From Roseivirga spongicola (GTDB lineage: Bacteria; Bacteroidota; Bacteroidia; Cytophagales; Cyclobacteriaceae), in NCBI RefSeq assembly GCF_001592965.1, contig NZ_LRPC01000031.1, positions 62,001 to 126,000 on the forward strand: a DNA stretch of 64,000 bases, given 5' to 3'. Every line of letters starts with the position of its first letter. Within the stretch, counting starts at the first letter, position 1. The notes under the pieces are model-generated. The model was not told the origin of the DNA and ran no database searches. It was given only the letters and a program-made list of their open reading frames with translations. Positions 51,352 through 59,041 of this stretch are shown here, one piece after another. Both the position numbers and the translations under genes were made by a program.

Positions 51352-51450
51352 TGGGGTAGGGAGGATTCGAACCTCCGACAAGCATGGGAATATGTCCTCA
51401 AGCTAAGTAGCATACCGAGACTTACTAGTTCGGCACTATGGGGCTATACT
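51352..51450 (-). tRNA. tRNA-like element with intact T-arm and acceptor 3' strand only
   Basis: Ends with GGAGG-TTCGAAT-CCTCC (51360-51376), CTACCCC (51353-51359) and discriminator A (51352), all canonical. Its own 5' portion has no strand pairing with CTACCCC and no proper anticodon arm. A fragment TAGCTT...CCATGCTTGTC resembles the D-to-anticodon part of the neighbouring element with deletions. CTACCCC is exactly complementary to the GGGGTAG that starts 16 nt downstream. Confidence 0.6.
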
Positions 51451-51490
51451 GAAACCCTCATCAGGCCTTATACCTGACGATTATATTCCG

Positions 51491-51573
51491 TGGAAATGGT
51501 AGGATTCGAACCTACTCAGCCTGAGGCACTGGTTTTACAGACCAGTATAACTCTCCCTCGTTATCGCATTTCC
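51491..51573 (-). tRNA. tRNA-Tyr(GUA)-like gene with unusual D-arm
   Basis: 83 nt. Acceptor GGAAATG/CATTTCC plus discriminator A; anticodon arm CTGGT-CTGTAAA-ACCAG with GTA at 51536-51538; class II variable arm GCC-TCA-GGC; T-arm GTAGG-TTCGAAT-CCTAC. The D-arm ATAAC-GAGGGAGA-GTTAT is not canonical, and position 8 is C instead of T. It may be a poor or regulatory tRNA. CCA is not encoded. Confidence 0.75.
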
Positions 51574-51667
51574 ATTGAGGCCATTGTTCCTTTCAGCTGG
51601 CGATCAACCAATTGTTGGATGCAATGACCCGCTATTTACATTGGAGCTTTTTCAAACATCACAGTCC

Positions 51668-51860
51668 GTCCCGATAGCTATCGGGAGAAAGACTGCTTGA
51701 GGGCTTTAACCCTGCCTGCGGCAGGCAGGCTCTCTCCTCCCGATGTTTCGGGATTGAGGAGACACTCGTTCTGCCTCTCCTTTAGCTTCTTGACCCCTTG
51801 ACCCCTTTGTACTGCGGACATTTTCCGTTGATAGGGGAGTAATTAAACTCTCCTCCTTTT
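51668..51860. repeat. Cluster of dispersed palindromic repeats
   Basis: Contains TCCCGATAGCTATCGGGA, CCTGCCTGCGGCAGGCAGG, CTCCCGATGTTTCGGGAT and CTCCTCCTTTTAGGAGGAG in close succession. The first also occurs at 58542-58560 beside the GIY-YIG gene. No gene is present. Confidence 0.65.
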
Positions 51861-51917
51861 AGGAGGAGTGCCCGAAGGGCGAGGTGGTTTTTTAGTTTCA
51901 TTTTGTTTGGGCACAAA

Positions 51918-51948
51918 AAAAGCCCGGCCTTATGCAGACCGGGCTTTT
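51918..51948 (-). terminator. Intrinsic terminator following the 41-aa ORF
   Basis: A 10-bp stem AAAAGCCCGG/CCGGGCTTTT around an 11-nt loop. On the minus strand it is followed by seven T residues, on the + strand by four. Confidence 0.8.
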
Positions 51949-51974
51949 CAATGCCGCGCTTATGTACGGTATTG

Positions 51975-52100
51975 TCAAGTCATATTCTTCCCGATCTTAT
52001 TTTGCAAAAGACATATTTTACCAACTTCAAAATCACTGTGATTTTGATAGCCCAAAGGCGCTAGTCCTGTGTTTTCTAAGCGAATTGTCATCTTCTGCAT
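51975..52100 (-). CDS. Candidate 41-aa small protein or leader peptide
   Basis: ATG CAG AAG ATG... to TGA on the minus strand, ending 27 bp before an intrinsic terminator and starting 16 bp after another. No homology is recognised. It contains LAPLGYQNHSDF, loosely like LQPIGKTAYDL of the 29-aa ORF upstream. The short length makes a chance ORF possible. Confidence 0.35.
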   Translation of the reverse strand: MQKMTIRLENTGLAPLGYQNHSDFEVGKICLLQNKIGKNMT

Positions 52101-52115
52101 TTCTTAATTTTTTTG

Positions 52116-52146
52116 AAACAAAAAACCCGAACTGAAAGCCCGGGTT
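52116..52146 (-). terminator. Intrinsic terminator following the 29-aa ORF
   Basis: Minus strand AACCCG...CGGGTT (stem 52124-52129/52141-52146) followed by TTTT-G-TTT, 24 bp after the small ORF stop. Confidence 0.75.
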
Positions 52147-52169
52147 GTAAAAATCTTATATCGAAAATT

Positions 52170-52259
52170 CTACTTTCCCGAACGGCTTTCATCACATAGA
52201 TCATAGGCTGTTTTACCTATTGGCTGTAATGTTTCGCTATGTGAGTTGAAATTTTTCAT
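52170..52259 (-). CDS. Candidate 29-aa small protein or leader peptide
   Basis: Minus-strand ORF MKNFNSHSETLQPIGKTAYD... ending SGK then TAG. A good Bacteroidota promoter (TACATTTG at 52276-52283, TTG at 52305-52307) places the start of transcription about 10 nt before the ATG. A terminator follows. A promoter, ORF and terminator in tight order argue for a real transcript. The peptide's function is unknown. Confidence 0.45.
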   Translation of the reverse strand: MKNFNSHSETLQPIGKTAYDLCDESRSGK

Positions 52260-52275
52260 TTCGTTGTTATGGCTG

Positions 52276-52307
52276 CAAATGTACTGAAAAGGATTTTTAA
52301 TTTGCAA
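52276..52307 (-). promoter_or_regulatory. Promoter of the small-ORF/tRNA-like/slipin direction
   Basis: Minus strand TTG (52305-52307), 21 nt, then TACATTTG (52276-52283) fits the TTTG/TAnnTTTG primary sigma consensus of Bacteroidota. Confidence 0.55.
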
Positions 52308-52445
52308 GTGACTGATTTTCAGTGGTTAACTTTTTACTCTTTATATATAAATGCTAAGTATTTGATAGTCAAGTTTTTGTGTCAGTAGAATTTTTTCAAT
52401 AAAATTTGAAATTCTTATAAAACCCTAGTAAACGTTTATACGAAT

Positions 52446-53732
52446 TTAGTCTATTGATTGGTAAATAAGCTTATACATTCCTTCCCAAAAAGCACCTCCC
52501 TGAAAAGCATTGACTTGTGTCATTCCAACGAAAATCATGTTTTGCTGAGGGTCTATGAAGAACTTGGTATTGAAGTATCCGCTCTATTCATAAGTGCCTG
52601 GAGATTTCGGACTCTTCTTGGTGGGTTTGTCTTGATAGAGTTGAAAGCCTAATGCAAAACTGCCATCGGGGCCTTTAGGGTAGTTTTCATAGTCATTTAT
52701 CACTAAAGGAAGCTGGTCTTTGGTCATTTCAGCCATGGCTTCTGATCCAAGTAGGTCTCCACCTCCTTCAACCAGCGTTTGTATGAAACGTGCATAATCT
52801 AATGCTGTAGAACTTAAACCAGCACCTCCAGCAAAGAAATCTCTAGGTCCTTGCTTTGGGTAGTCGGTAAGAGCACTCATGCCTAGTTGATCGGTAGACA
52901 TAAAAGTGCCGTTTATTTTCTGAGCTAAAGGTACTAGTCTATCGTGCTTAGATTCAGGTAAATAAAAGTAGGTGTCTTCCATTCCAATAACATCGAATAT
53001 GTGCTCTTTAAAGTAGGTGTTTAGTTTCTGGCCAGAGACTACTTCTATAATTCTTCCCATCACATCCATGTTGAGCCCATAAGAAAAACGTGCTCCCGGT
53101 TGATGGGCCAGTGGTACTTCTGCAAGTCTGTTAATCCACTTTTCCGTAGACCATGTAGGGTGAGTAAATCCAACGTTCATATCGAATTGATCATATACAG
53201 CCATAATTTTGCCTGGGTTGAATGATCCATATACTATACCTGAGGTGTGAGTCATTAGGTTTCTGATGGTTACAGGTTTGTCTACAGGTAAGGTAGTGTA
53301 AGTGGAGTCACTAGAGTTGAATTGGTCTAAGACCACTTGATTCTTAAATGCTGGAATGTACTCATATACCGGGTCGTCTAAGTTAATTTTGCCTTGTTCT
53401 ACCAGTTGCATAATGGAAACTGAAGTAATAGCTTTTGTCATAGATGCTATCCGGTAAATCCCTTCGTTTTTTATATTAGTCCCGGCTATCTCGCCATAGC
53501 TTTTATGGTAAACTATTCGGCCATTCCTAGCAATCAGAAACGTGCCTCCTGGTATTATGGTGTCATTTATAGCTGTTTGTATATAGTTATCTAACTCTGT
53601 TTCGAATGTAGAGCTGAAGCCTTGTTCGCTAGGAGAAGCATTAGAAAGCCACTTTTCCTCTGAACTTTCTTTTGAAGGTTGGCAACTGACTATTAAAAGG
53701 AGTAGAAGGATTGAGAGTAGGTTGGGTTTCAT
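52446..53732 (-). pseudogene. Serine hydrolase (class C beta-lactamase family) with in-frame TAG
   Basis: A lipoprotein signal (VSC, Cys17), the SxxK motif IASMTKAI and the YxN motif YGLNMD are intact. Translation stops at TAG 52584-52586 after PGTYE, yet the same frame continues with SGYFNTKFFIDPQQNMIFVG to QSID and a TAA at 52446-52448, exactly the family's C-terminal segment. The stop stands where relatives carry Trp, so one TGG-to-TAG change explains it. It is either a recent pseudogene, a 382-aa truncated protein, a sequencing error or read-through. Confidence 0.85.
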
Positions 53733-53917
53733 GGCTTATTTTTTCAGGAAGATAACAAAAGATGACTTAACCATTTGGCCTTCCTTAGATAGTGCAGTTT
53801 GTTTACTTCTTTTATATATAAGAGTGGAAAACCTTAAGTATCCATTTTTCTTAATGAGTAAAAGCAAGGATTAAATTCATGAGTAAGGTAGGAATAGGCT
53901 ATGGCTAGAATTAGCTG

Positions 53918-53925
53918 TAACTTTG
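53918..53925 (+). promoter_or_regulatory. Likely -7 element of the helicase promoter
   Basis: TAACTTTG matches TAnnTTTG and lies 43 bp before the helicase ATG. A -33 element is not clear. Confidence 0.4.
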
Positions 53926-53967
53926 CATGGCTCAATAATGCAATAGGGCAGTACTCTAATTTTATAT

Positions 53968-55257
53968 ATGTCATTCGCTACCCTTGGTTTGTCCAAGTCT
54001 TTGTTACACGCTATTAACAAAAAAGGATATACCACTCCCTCGCCAATTCAAGAAAAAGCAATTCCTCACATTTTAAAAGGAAGTGATGTAATGGCTTCCG
54101 CCCAAACGGGAACTGGCAAAACCGCAGGTTTTACCCTGCCTCTTCTGCAAATCCTTTCCGAAGGCCATCAGCCAAGACGAAGGCCAATTCGGGCTTTAGT
54201 ACTTACGCCTACTAGAGAACTTGCGGCCCAAGTACATGAAAATGTAAAAACCTATAGCGAGTTTCTTCATGTGGAGTCTGCCGTTATTTTCGGAGGGGTT
54301 AACCAAAACCCTCAGATTCGAGCTTTAAGAAATGGTGTGGATGTTCTAATTGCCACACCTGGGCGTCTGTTGGATTTGGTTGGTCAGGGCCATATTTCTC
54401 TGGCTCACGTAGAAATTCTAGTGCTAGACGAAGCAGATAGAATGTTGGATATGGGCTTTCATAGAGATATTAAAAAGATACTTCCTCTTCTTCCTTCAAA
54501 AAGGCAGAACCTTTTGTTTTCGGCTACTTTTTCGAAGGAAATTAAAGAACTGGCTGGCTCGTTTTTGCAAGATCCTGTTTTAGTAGAAGTGAATCCAGAA
54601 AATTCTGCTTCGGAACAAGTTCAACAATTTCTCTATCATGTAGATAGAAAGCAGAAGTCTGAAGTAGTCTTGAAAATGATTAAAGAAGGCGACTGGCAGC
54701 AGGTTCTTATCTTTATGAGAACCAAGCACGCATGCAATCGCCTAAGTGTTAAGCTAAACAAAAACGGAATAACAGCTGCTGCTATTCACGGAGAGAAAAG
54801 CCAAGGCGCTAGAACCAAAGCCTTGGCGGGATTTAAGGAAGGGACTATACGCGTGTTGGTGGCAACAGATATTGCAGCCCGGGGTTTAGATATTCCTTTG
54901 CTTCCTTACGTTGTCAATTTTGAACTGCCAAAGGCAGCTGAAGACTATGTGCATAGAATAGGAAGAACAGGGCGAGCTGGGGCAAATGGAGAGGCAATTT
55001 CCTTGCTCGATGCAGAAGAATTTCCGTTGGTTAAGGGAATAGAAAAACTACTCGAACACCGACTAAATATTGAAGTAATCAAGGGCTTTGAGCCTACTGG
55101 AGATTTGTCTGCTGCGAGTAAGCCACAGCCAACTCAGACTACCCAACCAAGGAAGAAATCAGGTCAGCCAAAGTCAAACAAACCAAAGTCTAATTCAACT
55201 TCAGAGAAGCCATACAGAAGTAAGAGGTTTAACTCCAAGCGAAGGAGGAGGGGGTGA
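53968..55257 (+). CDS. rhlE: DEAD-box RNA helicase, RhlE-type
   Basis: 429 aa. All motifs are in order: Q motif ([12 protein letters not shown]), [44 protein letters not shown], then the second RecA domain with [11 protein letters not shown] and [12 protein letters not shown]. The C-terminus from about 385 is a basic, low-complexity RNA-binding tail ([18 protein letters not shown]). RhlE helicases remodel rRNA or mRNA and often matter at low temperature. Monocistronic. Confidence 0.93.
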   Translation: MSFATLGLSKSLLHAINKKGYTTPSPIQEKAIPHILKGSDVMASAQTGTGKTAGFTLPLLQILSEGHQPRRRPIRALVLTPTRELAAQVHENVKTYSEFLHVESAVIFGGVNQNPQIRALRNGVDVLIATPGRLLDLVGQGHISLAHVEILVLDEADRMLDMGFHRDIKKILPLLPSKRQNLLFSATFSKEIKELAGSFLQDPVLVEVNPENSASEQVQQFLYHVDRKQKSEVVLKMIKEGDWQQVLIFMRTKHACNRLSVKLNKNGITAAAIHGEKSQGARTKALAGFKEGTIRVLVATDIAARGLDIPLLPYVVNFELPKAAEDYVHRIGRTGRAGANGEAISLLDAEEFPLVKGIEKLLEHRLNIEVIKGFEPTGDLSAASKPQPTQTTQPRKKSGQPKSNKPKSNSTSEKPYRSKRFNSKRRRRG

Positions 55258-55398
55258 CAGTGGTTGCCTATTGAGTTGATCTCTCTTAAAATAGATTTAT
55301 AGTTGGCTTTTTTTGTTATTCTATTTGTTGAAACCCGTTATCAGTTGCGACAAGCATAGGAGTCTTAGGATCATTTTGAGGGGTCTTGTTGTTGGGGC

Positions 55399-55998
55399 TT
55401 AAGTTCTCACAAACTCCACTAACCCAGAATAATCATGATTGTCGGCTTGCCTTAATGCTTGAATATATTGTGACCTCACATTCCCTTGGTTGTCAATGTT
55501 GGTACTTCCCCAAGTAAATGGCTCTAAGCCAAAAACATCCATAAGCAGTCGGTCAGTCGCTAGTCGAGCGTGTCTACCATTACCATTCGGAAATAAATGT
55601 ATCCACACCAATCTATGATGAAACCTTACAGCAATTTCATCCGATGGAAATGTTTCATGCTCTATCCAATAATTCATGTCATTAATTAGTTGGCGAAGCT
55701 CAATTGGTACTTGAACCCAATCAATTCCGATACTCTTTTCAGATCGTCTGAAGTCACCAGCCCATTGCCAAACCTTCCCAAACATTTGTTTGTGAAGGGT
55801 GGTCAAGAACTCTTCGGAAACCACATTCTTTTTATTTCGCCTTCTCTCACACCAAGAATAGGCTTGATTGATATTTTCCTGTTCCCAACGGTTGAGTTCT
55901 TCACGGGTAGATATATGAGAGAGTTTTAAGCCAACTGCTTCATCGGGATCGAGAGGTGTTGCGCCATCTGGTTCTTCAAATATCATTTGATCTCCCAT
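55399..55998 (-). CDS. Fic-domain protein, mobile mystery protein B type
   Basis: 199 aa with the Fic motif HLFPNGNGRHARLATD (HxFxxGNGR) preceded by a typical Fic core (FRRSEKSIGIDWVQVP). Fic proteins AMPylate or otherwise modify target proteins. The family TIGR02613 always travels with an HTH partner, encoded here upstream with 16 bp overlap. It behaves like a toxin-antitoxin-type pair found at genomic islands. Confidence 0.88.
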   Translation of the reverse strand: MGDQMIFEEPDGATPLDPDEAVGLKLSHISTREELNRWEQENINQAYSWCERRRNKKNVVSEEFLTTLHKQMFGKVWQWAGDFRRSEKSIGIDWVQVPIELRQLINDMNYWIEHETFPSDEIAVRFHHRLVWIHLFPNGNGRHARLATDRLLMDVFGLEPFTWGSTNIDNQGNVRSQYIQALRQADNHDYSGLVEFVRT

Positions 55999-56444
55999 AA
56001 CTCTTTATCACCCTCTATCAGGATACGATCAACCATATCACTTATGGCCTTTTCCTTTTCAGGCTCACTTAAGTTTTGAAGCTCTAAGCGCATGGTGTGA
56101 TCAAGTCGTTCCATGCGACTTAAAGCAAGTTTTCTAGCCTGTGATCTAACAGTATTTTCAAGGCTTTCTTTAGGAACAAAGCCATATACAAACTTCATCC
56201 CTAACCCTTCAGCTACCTTATTCATAGTTGATAGCTTGAGGTTTTCTTCGGGTTCAGCTTGCTCCATATGAGTTATGCGAGGTTGATTAACACCAACTCT
56301 TTTTGCCAATTGAGCAGTTGTCATCCCTAAGGCTTCCCGAATTGTTTTTATCCATCCGTTTGACGGTAAAGGAGGTGTAGACCTAAATTTAACAAGCTTT
56401 TTATCAAGCTGTTCACGTACTAATAACTTGTCCCAGTGGTTCAT
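55983..56444 (-). CDS. HTH protein, mobile mystery protein A type
   Basis: 153 aa. A central HTH (MTTAQLAKRVGVNQPRITHME) follows the N-terminal WIKTIREALG segment characteristic of TIGR02612. It overlaps the Fic gene by 16 bp and probably represses the pair or neutralises the Fic protein. Confidence 0.88.
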   Translation of the reverse strand: MNHWDKLLVREQLDKKLVKFRSTPPLPSNGWIKTIREALGMTTAQLAKRVGVNQPRITHMEQAEPEENLKLSTMNKVAEGLGMKFVYGFVPKESLENTVRSQARKLALSRMERLDHTMRLELQNLSEPEKEKAISDMVDRILIEGDKELWEIK

Positions 56445-56620
56445 TAGATTACCTTTATGTAATAAATATAAGGTGTAATTATTATATAAATGTAATTAAA
56501 AAAGAACTATTCTATTATAGTGAGGTAATTGGAAAGCCCGATTCAATCAGGCTTTCTATATTAATCGACCGTTAGAAGGCTGTTATCCATGATTGGTGAT
56601 CTTCTCAGATGGTGTCTGCT

Positions 56621-57190
56621 TTAAAACCAATTAAAACCAACTTCAAAAGAGAGCACTACAACCTCTCGATCTATATCATTGTCTAATCTTGCCCATCCCA
56701 TCTGCAATTGTGTTTGAAGGTCTAATACAAAGCTTTTCTTTTGTACTAATTCATAGCCTGTACTAAAGGCTACTGCTCCACCAAAATTCCAATCTTCTTC
56801 TTCAATACTATCTTCATAGAATGCTGGAAAATCCATAGCCAAACCTGCACCGGCATTTATCCACCATCGGTCCTTTACCCAATATTGTACAGAAGGCATC
56901 AATGCATCAAAACTTCGGTCTTTGTCTTCGAGTTCGTAACCCATTCCTGCGTAGGTTGCTAGAATGGCTAGACGATCATTGACCATCCAACCTACTTTCA
57001 AGTTTGGAAAACTGCCACCGGCTTGAGCATCATCGAAAGGTACTGCTTGATCGCTGTCGGATATACTGATGACACCCCCGCCAATTCCAAAACCAATAAC
57101 AAATCCGTTTCTGTCAATTGGCTTGGTGTCATTTTGACCATAGGAGAGTAGCGCGCAAAATGTGAATATGATAATTAATATGTTTTTCAT
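56621..57190 (-). CDS. Outer-membrane beta-barrel protein
   Basis: About 189 aa from ATG 57190, which gives the signal peptide MKNILIIIFTFCALLSYGQ. The mature chain is eight-stranded-barrel-like with a terminal strand ending GFNWF. It resembles the OmpA/OprF-like outer_membrane_beta-brl group of Bacteroidota. No function is evident. It is next to a second barrel gene on the same strand. Confidence 0.72.
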   Translation of the reverse strand: MKNILIIIFTFCALLSYGQNDTKPIDRNGFVIGFGIGGGVISISDSDQAVPFDDAQAGGSFPNLKVGWMVNDRLAILATYAGMGYELEDKDRSFDALMPSVQYWVKDRWWINAGAGLAMDFPAFYEDSIEEEDWNFGGAVAFSTGYELVQKKSFVLDLQTQLQMGWARLDNDIDREVVVLSFEVGFNWF

Positions 57191-57288
57191 TTTTTTGATA
57201 ATTAAAGTGATTAAATGTTTTAGGAGCATTGCCAAAATCTAATCCCGGCAATGAATCTTTGGATGTATAGAAAATTGCTCTGTTTATG

Positions 57289-57852
57289 CTAGAATCTATA
57301 TCCTATTCGCAAGTGCATATTCAATTCTATTTCACTTTTGTCCTTAGAATAACCAGCACGTTCTGCAAAGGTGTAGCTGTACCCTACACCAATTCCTGCT
57401 TCATAATTAAAATGGTCTCCTAGATTTCTTCTAATTCCCCATGTAGGTATAATGGCGAAATCACTTACCACTGGAGCCTCGTCAGTATTGAAAAGAGCCA
57501 ATTCTGGATGGTAACTAGTTTTTATAGCAATGAAATTGCCGCTGTTTCCATCAGTTCGTTGAGAATTTTCTGAACGTCTTTTGAGGTTGTAATAGAATCT
57601 TGGCTCAACCACTATAACAGGTGTGAGAATGAACGGAGAATCATAATCATCGTAATAAGTAGTTTCCCAAATACCAAAATCAAAGCCAAGCTCTGTTCTT
57701 AGTGCTATGGCGTTTGATAGTTTTGCTTCATTGTATGCCCAGATTCCTAAAACTCCAGTTTGTACTCCGAAGGTTGATTTTTCAACGCTTGTTTCTTGTG
57801 CTTTGGCGGCTAATGTGCTAAAGAATAAAAGAATGAATAGTAGATTTTTCAT
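57289..57852 (-). CDS. Outer-membrane beta-barrel protein
   Basis: 187 aa with a signal peptide (MKNLLFILLFFSTLAAKAQ). Its strands alternate aromatic and polar residues and end HLRIGYRF, with the terminal aromatic of outer-membrane barrels. It is about 100 bp upstream of the other barrel gene in the same direction; sequence similarity between the two is weak. Confidence 0.72.
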   Translation of the reverse strand: MKNLLFILLFFSTLAAKAQETSVEKSTFGVQTGVLGIWAYNEAKLSNAIALRTELGFDFGIWETTYYDDYDSPFILTPVIVVEPRFYYNLKRRSENSQRTDGNSGNFIAIKTSYHPELALFNTDEAPVVSDFAIIPTWGIRRNLGDHFNYEAGIGVGYSYTFAERAGYSKDKSEIELNMHLRIGYRF

Positions 57853-58460
57853 GACCTTAAATTTTTAATGTTGTTTGAAATAAATTGCTTCTTACAAAGG
57901 TCAGGAAGAACTCAAAGTGAGGGATATGAACTATGCTGTCTAATTCATAAAGTTTAAGGATAGTTTAAAAATTATGGAGCAGCGATATAAATTATGAAGC
58001 AAAACATGCTGTAAGCCACCCTCAAAGGGGGAAAATTGTCAATCTTGATTTGTTGTATGTATCACAAGCTTTAAAATACCAAATGAAAGGTCAGGCTCTT
58101 TCTTTAGTACAGAGAATTTTGTTGTAAGGCGGAGTCCATCTTCTTAGAGAACATCACCATGGAGGATTTGGTATTTCTGAGCAGGCAGAGGCAATTAGTA
58201 ACAGCCGTTCTAATCTATTCAATAAAATAAAGCAACAGAATAAGCTTTTAGCGAGTTAATTCATAGGCCAGATTCGATAGGGGAAGAGTATTGCTCTGAA
58301 GTACTTCTATAACTGTTTTCAAAGTATCTTTTAAAGTTGGGTTTGAAAATACCTCCTTTTGATACTCTCGTTATATCGTATGCCGAAAACTTGTCTTATA
58401 GCTTTTGTTTATTTTACACTTATTTGTGTAAACCAACTTCAAGACAAGATATCAATTGAA
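57853..58460. other. Non-coding stretch with possible gene remnant
   Basis: About 600 bp without a supportable gene. On the + strand around 58160-58260 one frame reads GGFGISEQAEAISNSRSNLF then continues to a TAA, which looks like the end of a protein, but no open frame precedes it. I see no tRNA, clear terminator or repeat here. Confidence 0.3.
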
Positions 58461-58541
58461 TTGCTAAAGAGGATGTAAATATGTGCGTCCATAAACAAAA
58501 ATAGCACAACCTTTCGATTGTGCTATTTGTGGGCCCACCTG
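58461..58541. repeat. 81-bp direct repeat, copy 1 (tRNA 3' end plus terminator)
   Basis: Contains AAATAGCACAA/TTGTGCTATTT and GTGGGCCCACCTG, nearly identical to 58825-58905 (offset 364). It ends inside a T-arm where TCCCGATAGCTATCGGGAC replaces the loop bases, and GAACCAGG continues after it. Confidence 0.8.
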
Positions 58542-58550
58542 TCCCGATAG

Positions 58551-58856
58551 CTATCGGGACGAACCAGGGTATCTCAATAATAACTTTGTCATGATTTCAG
58601 GGTATTTCTTGAGATTCTGAATATATACTCTGCTCTTCATCTTCTTGATGTGGTTTTCGATTAGCTTGGCTTGCCTAATATTTGAGCATAAATGCTGATA
58701 ATATAACTCCCAGTCATTGGCAATGCTTGTGAACTTTTCATTGCCATATACCTTATTAAGATGAAGTTCAAGTCTTTTTGTGGGTTCTAGTTCAGTGCTT
58801 CCTGTATAAAACTTATTTAGTGACTTGCTGCAAAGGATGTAAATGTGTGCGTCCAT
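58551..58856 (-). CDS. GIY-YIG nuclease domain protein
   Basis: 101 aa from ATG 58856 (MDAHIYILCSKSLNKFYTGS): the GIY-YIG core appears as IYILC...FYTGST, then RLELHLNKV and the Glu-bearing helix AKLIENHIKKMKSR. Such small stand-alone proteins resemble UvrC/homing-type nucleases; activity is unproven. The gene is flanked by a duplicated tRNA 3' end and terminator, so it looks inserted next to tRNA(CAU). Confidence 0.82.
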   Translation of the reverse strand: MDAHIYILCSKSLNKFYTGSTELEPTKRLELHLNKVYGNEKFTSIANDWELYYQHLCSNIRQAKLIENHIKKMKSRVYIQNLKKYPEIMTKLLLRYPGSSR

Positions 58857-58905
58857 AAACAAAAATAGCACAACCTTTCGATTGTGCTATTTGTGGGCCC
58901 ACCTG
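58825..58905. repeat. 81-bp direct repeat, copy 2 (overlaps tRNA(CAU) 3' end)
   Basis: Includes the minus-strand tRNA terminator AAATAGCACAA...TTGTGCTATTT (58864-58893) and the last 12 bases of the tRNA gene. Copy 1 lies beyond the GIY-YIG gene. Confidence 0.8.
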
Positions 58906-58967
58906 GGCTCGAACCAGGGACTTTCTGATTATGAGTCAGATACTCTAACCAACTGAGTTATAGGCCC
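58894..58967 (-). tRNA. tRNA with CAU anticodon (Met or Ile2)
   Basis: 74 nt: acceptor GGGCCTA/TGGGCCC, D-arm ACTC-AGTTGGTTA-GAGT, anticodon arm TCTGA-CTCATAA-TCAGA (anticodon CAT), T-arm CCTGG-TTCGAGC-CCAGG, discriminator A. It is not initiator tRNA, since the anticodon stem lacks the three G-C pairs. Elongator Met and lysidine-modified Ile2 cannot be told apart by eye. Confidence 0.92.
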
Positions 58968-59041
58968 TTTTCAATTGCTTAAGAAAGCCGTTGAAAATTG
59001 GAGTGCAATGTTACATATTTGACCTTAATTAAACAAAGTTC

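Noticed and set aside
51276-51376. Two-piece (permuted) tmRNA
   Set aside because: The 5' piece has a normal D-arm and a Lys anticodon arm instead of a tag reading frame, and Bacteroidota normally have one-piece tmRNA.
51932-52135. + strand ORF of 67 codons over the small-ORF region
   Set aside because: It runs through a terminator hairpin, starts in the terminator loop and has no ribosome-binding site. The minus-strand reading with promoter and terminators is better supported.
58100-58262. Short + strand coding remnant ending NKLLAS
   Set aside because: No start codon or upstream open frame and only about 35 codons; too little to call a gene or name a parent family.
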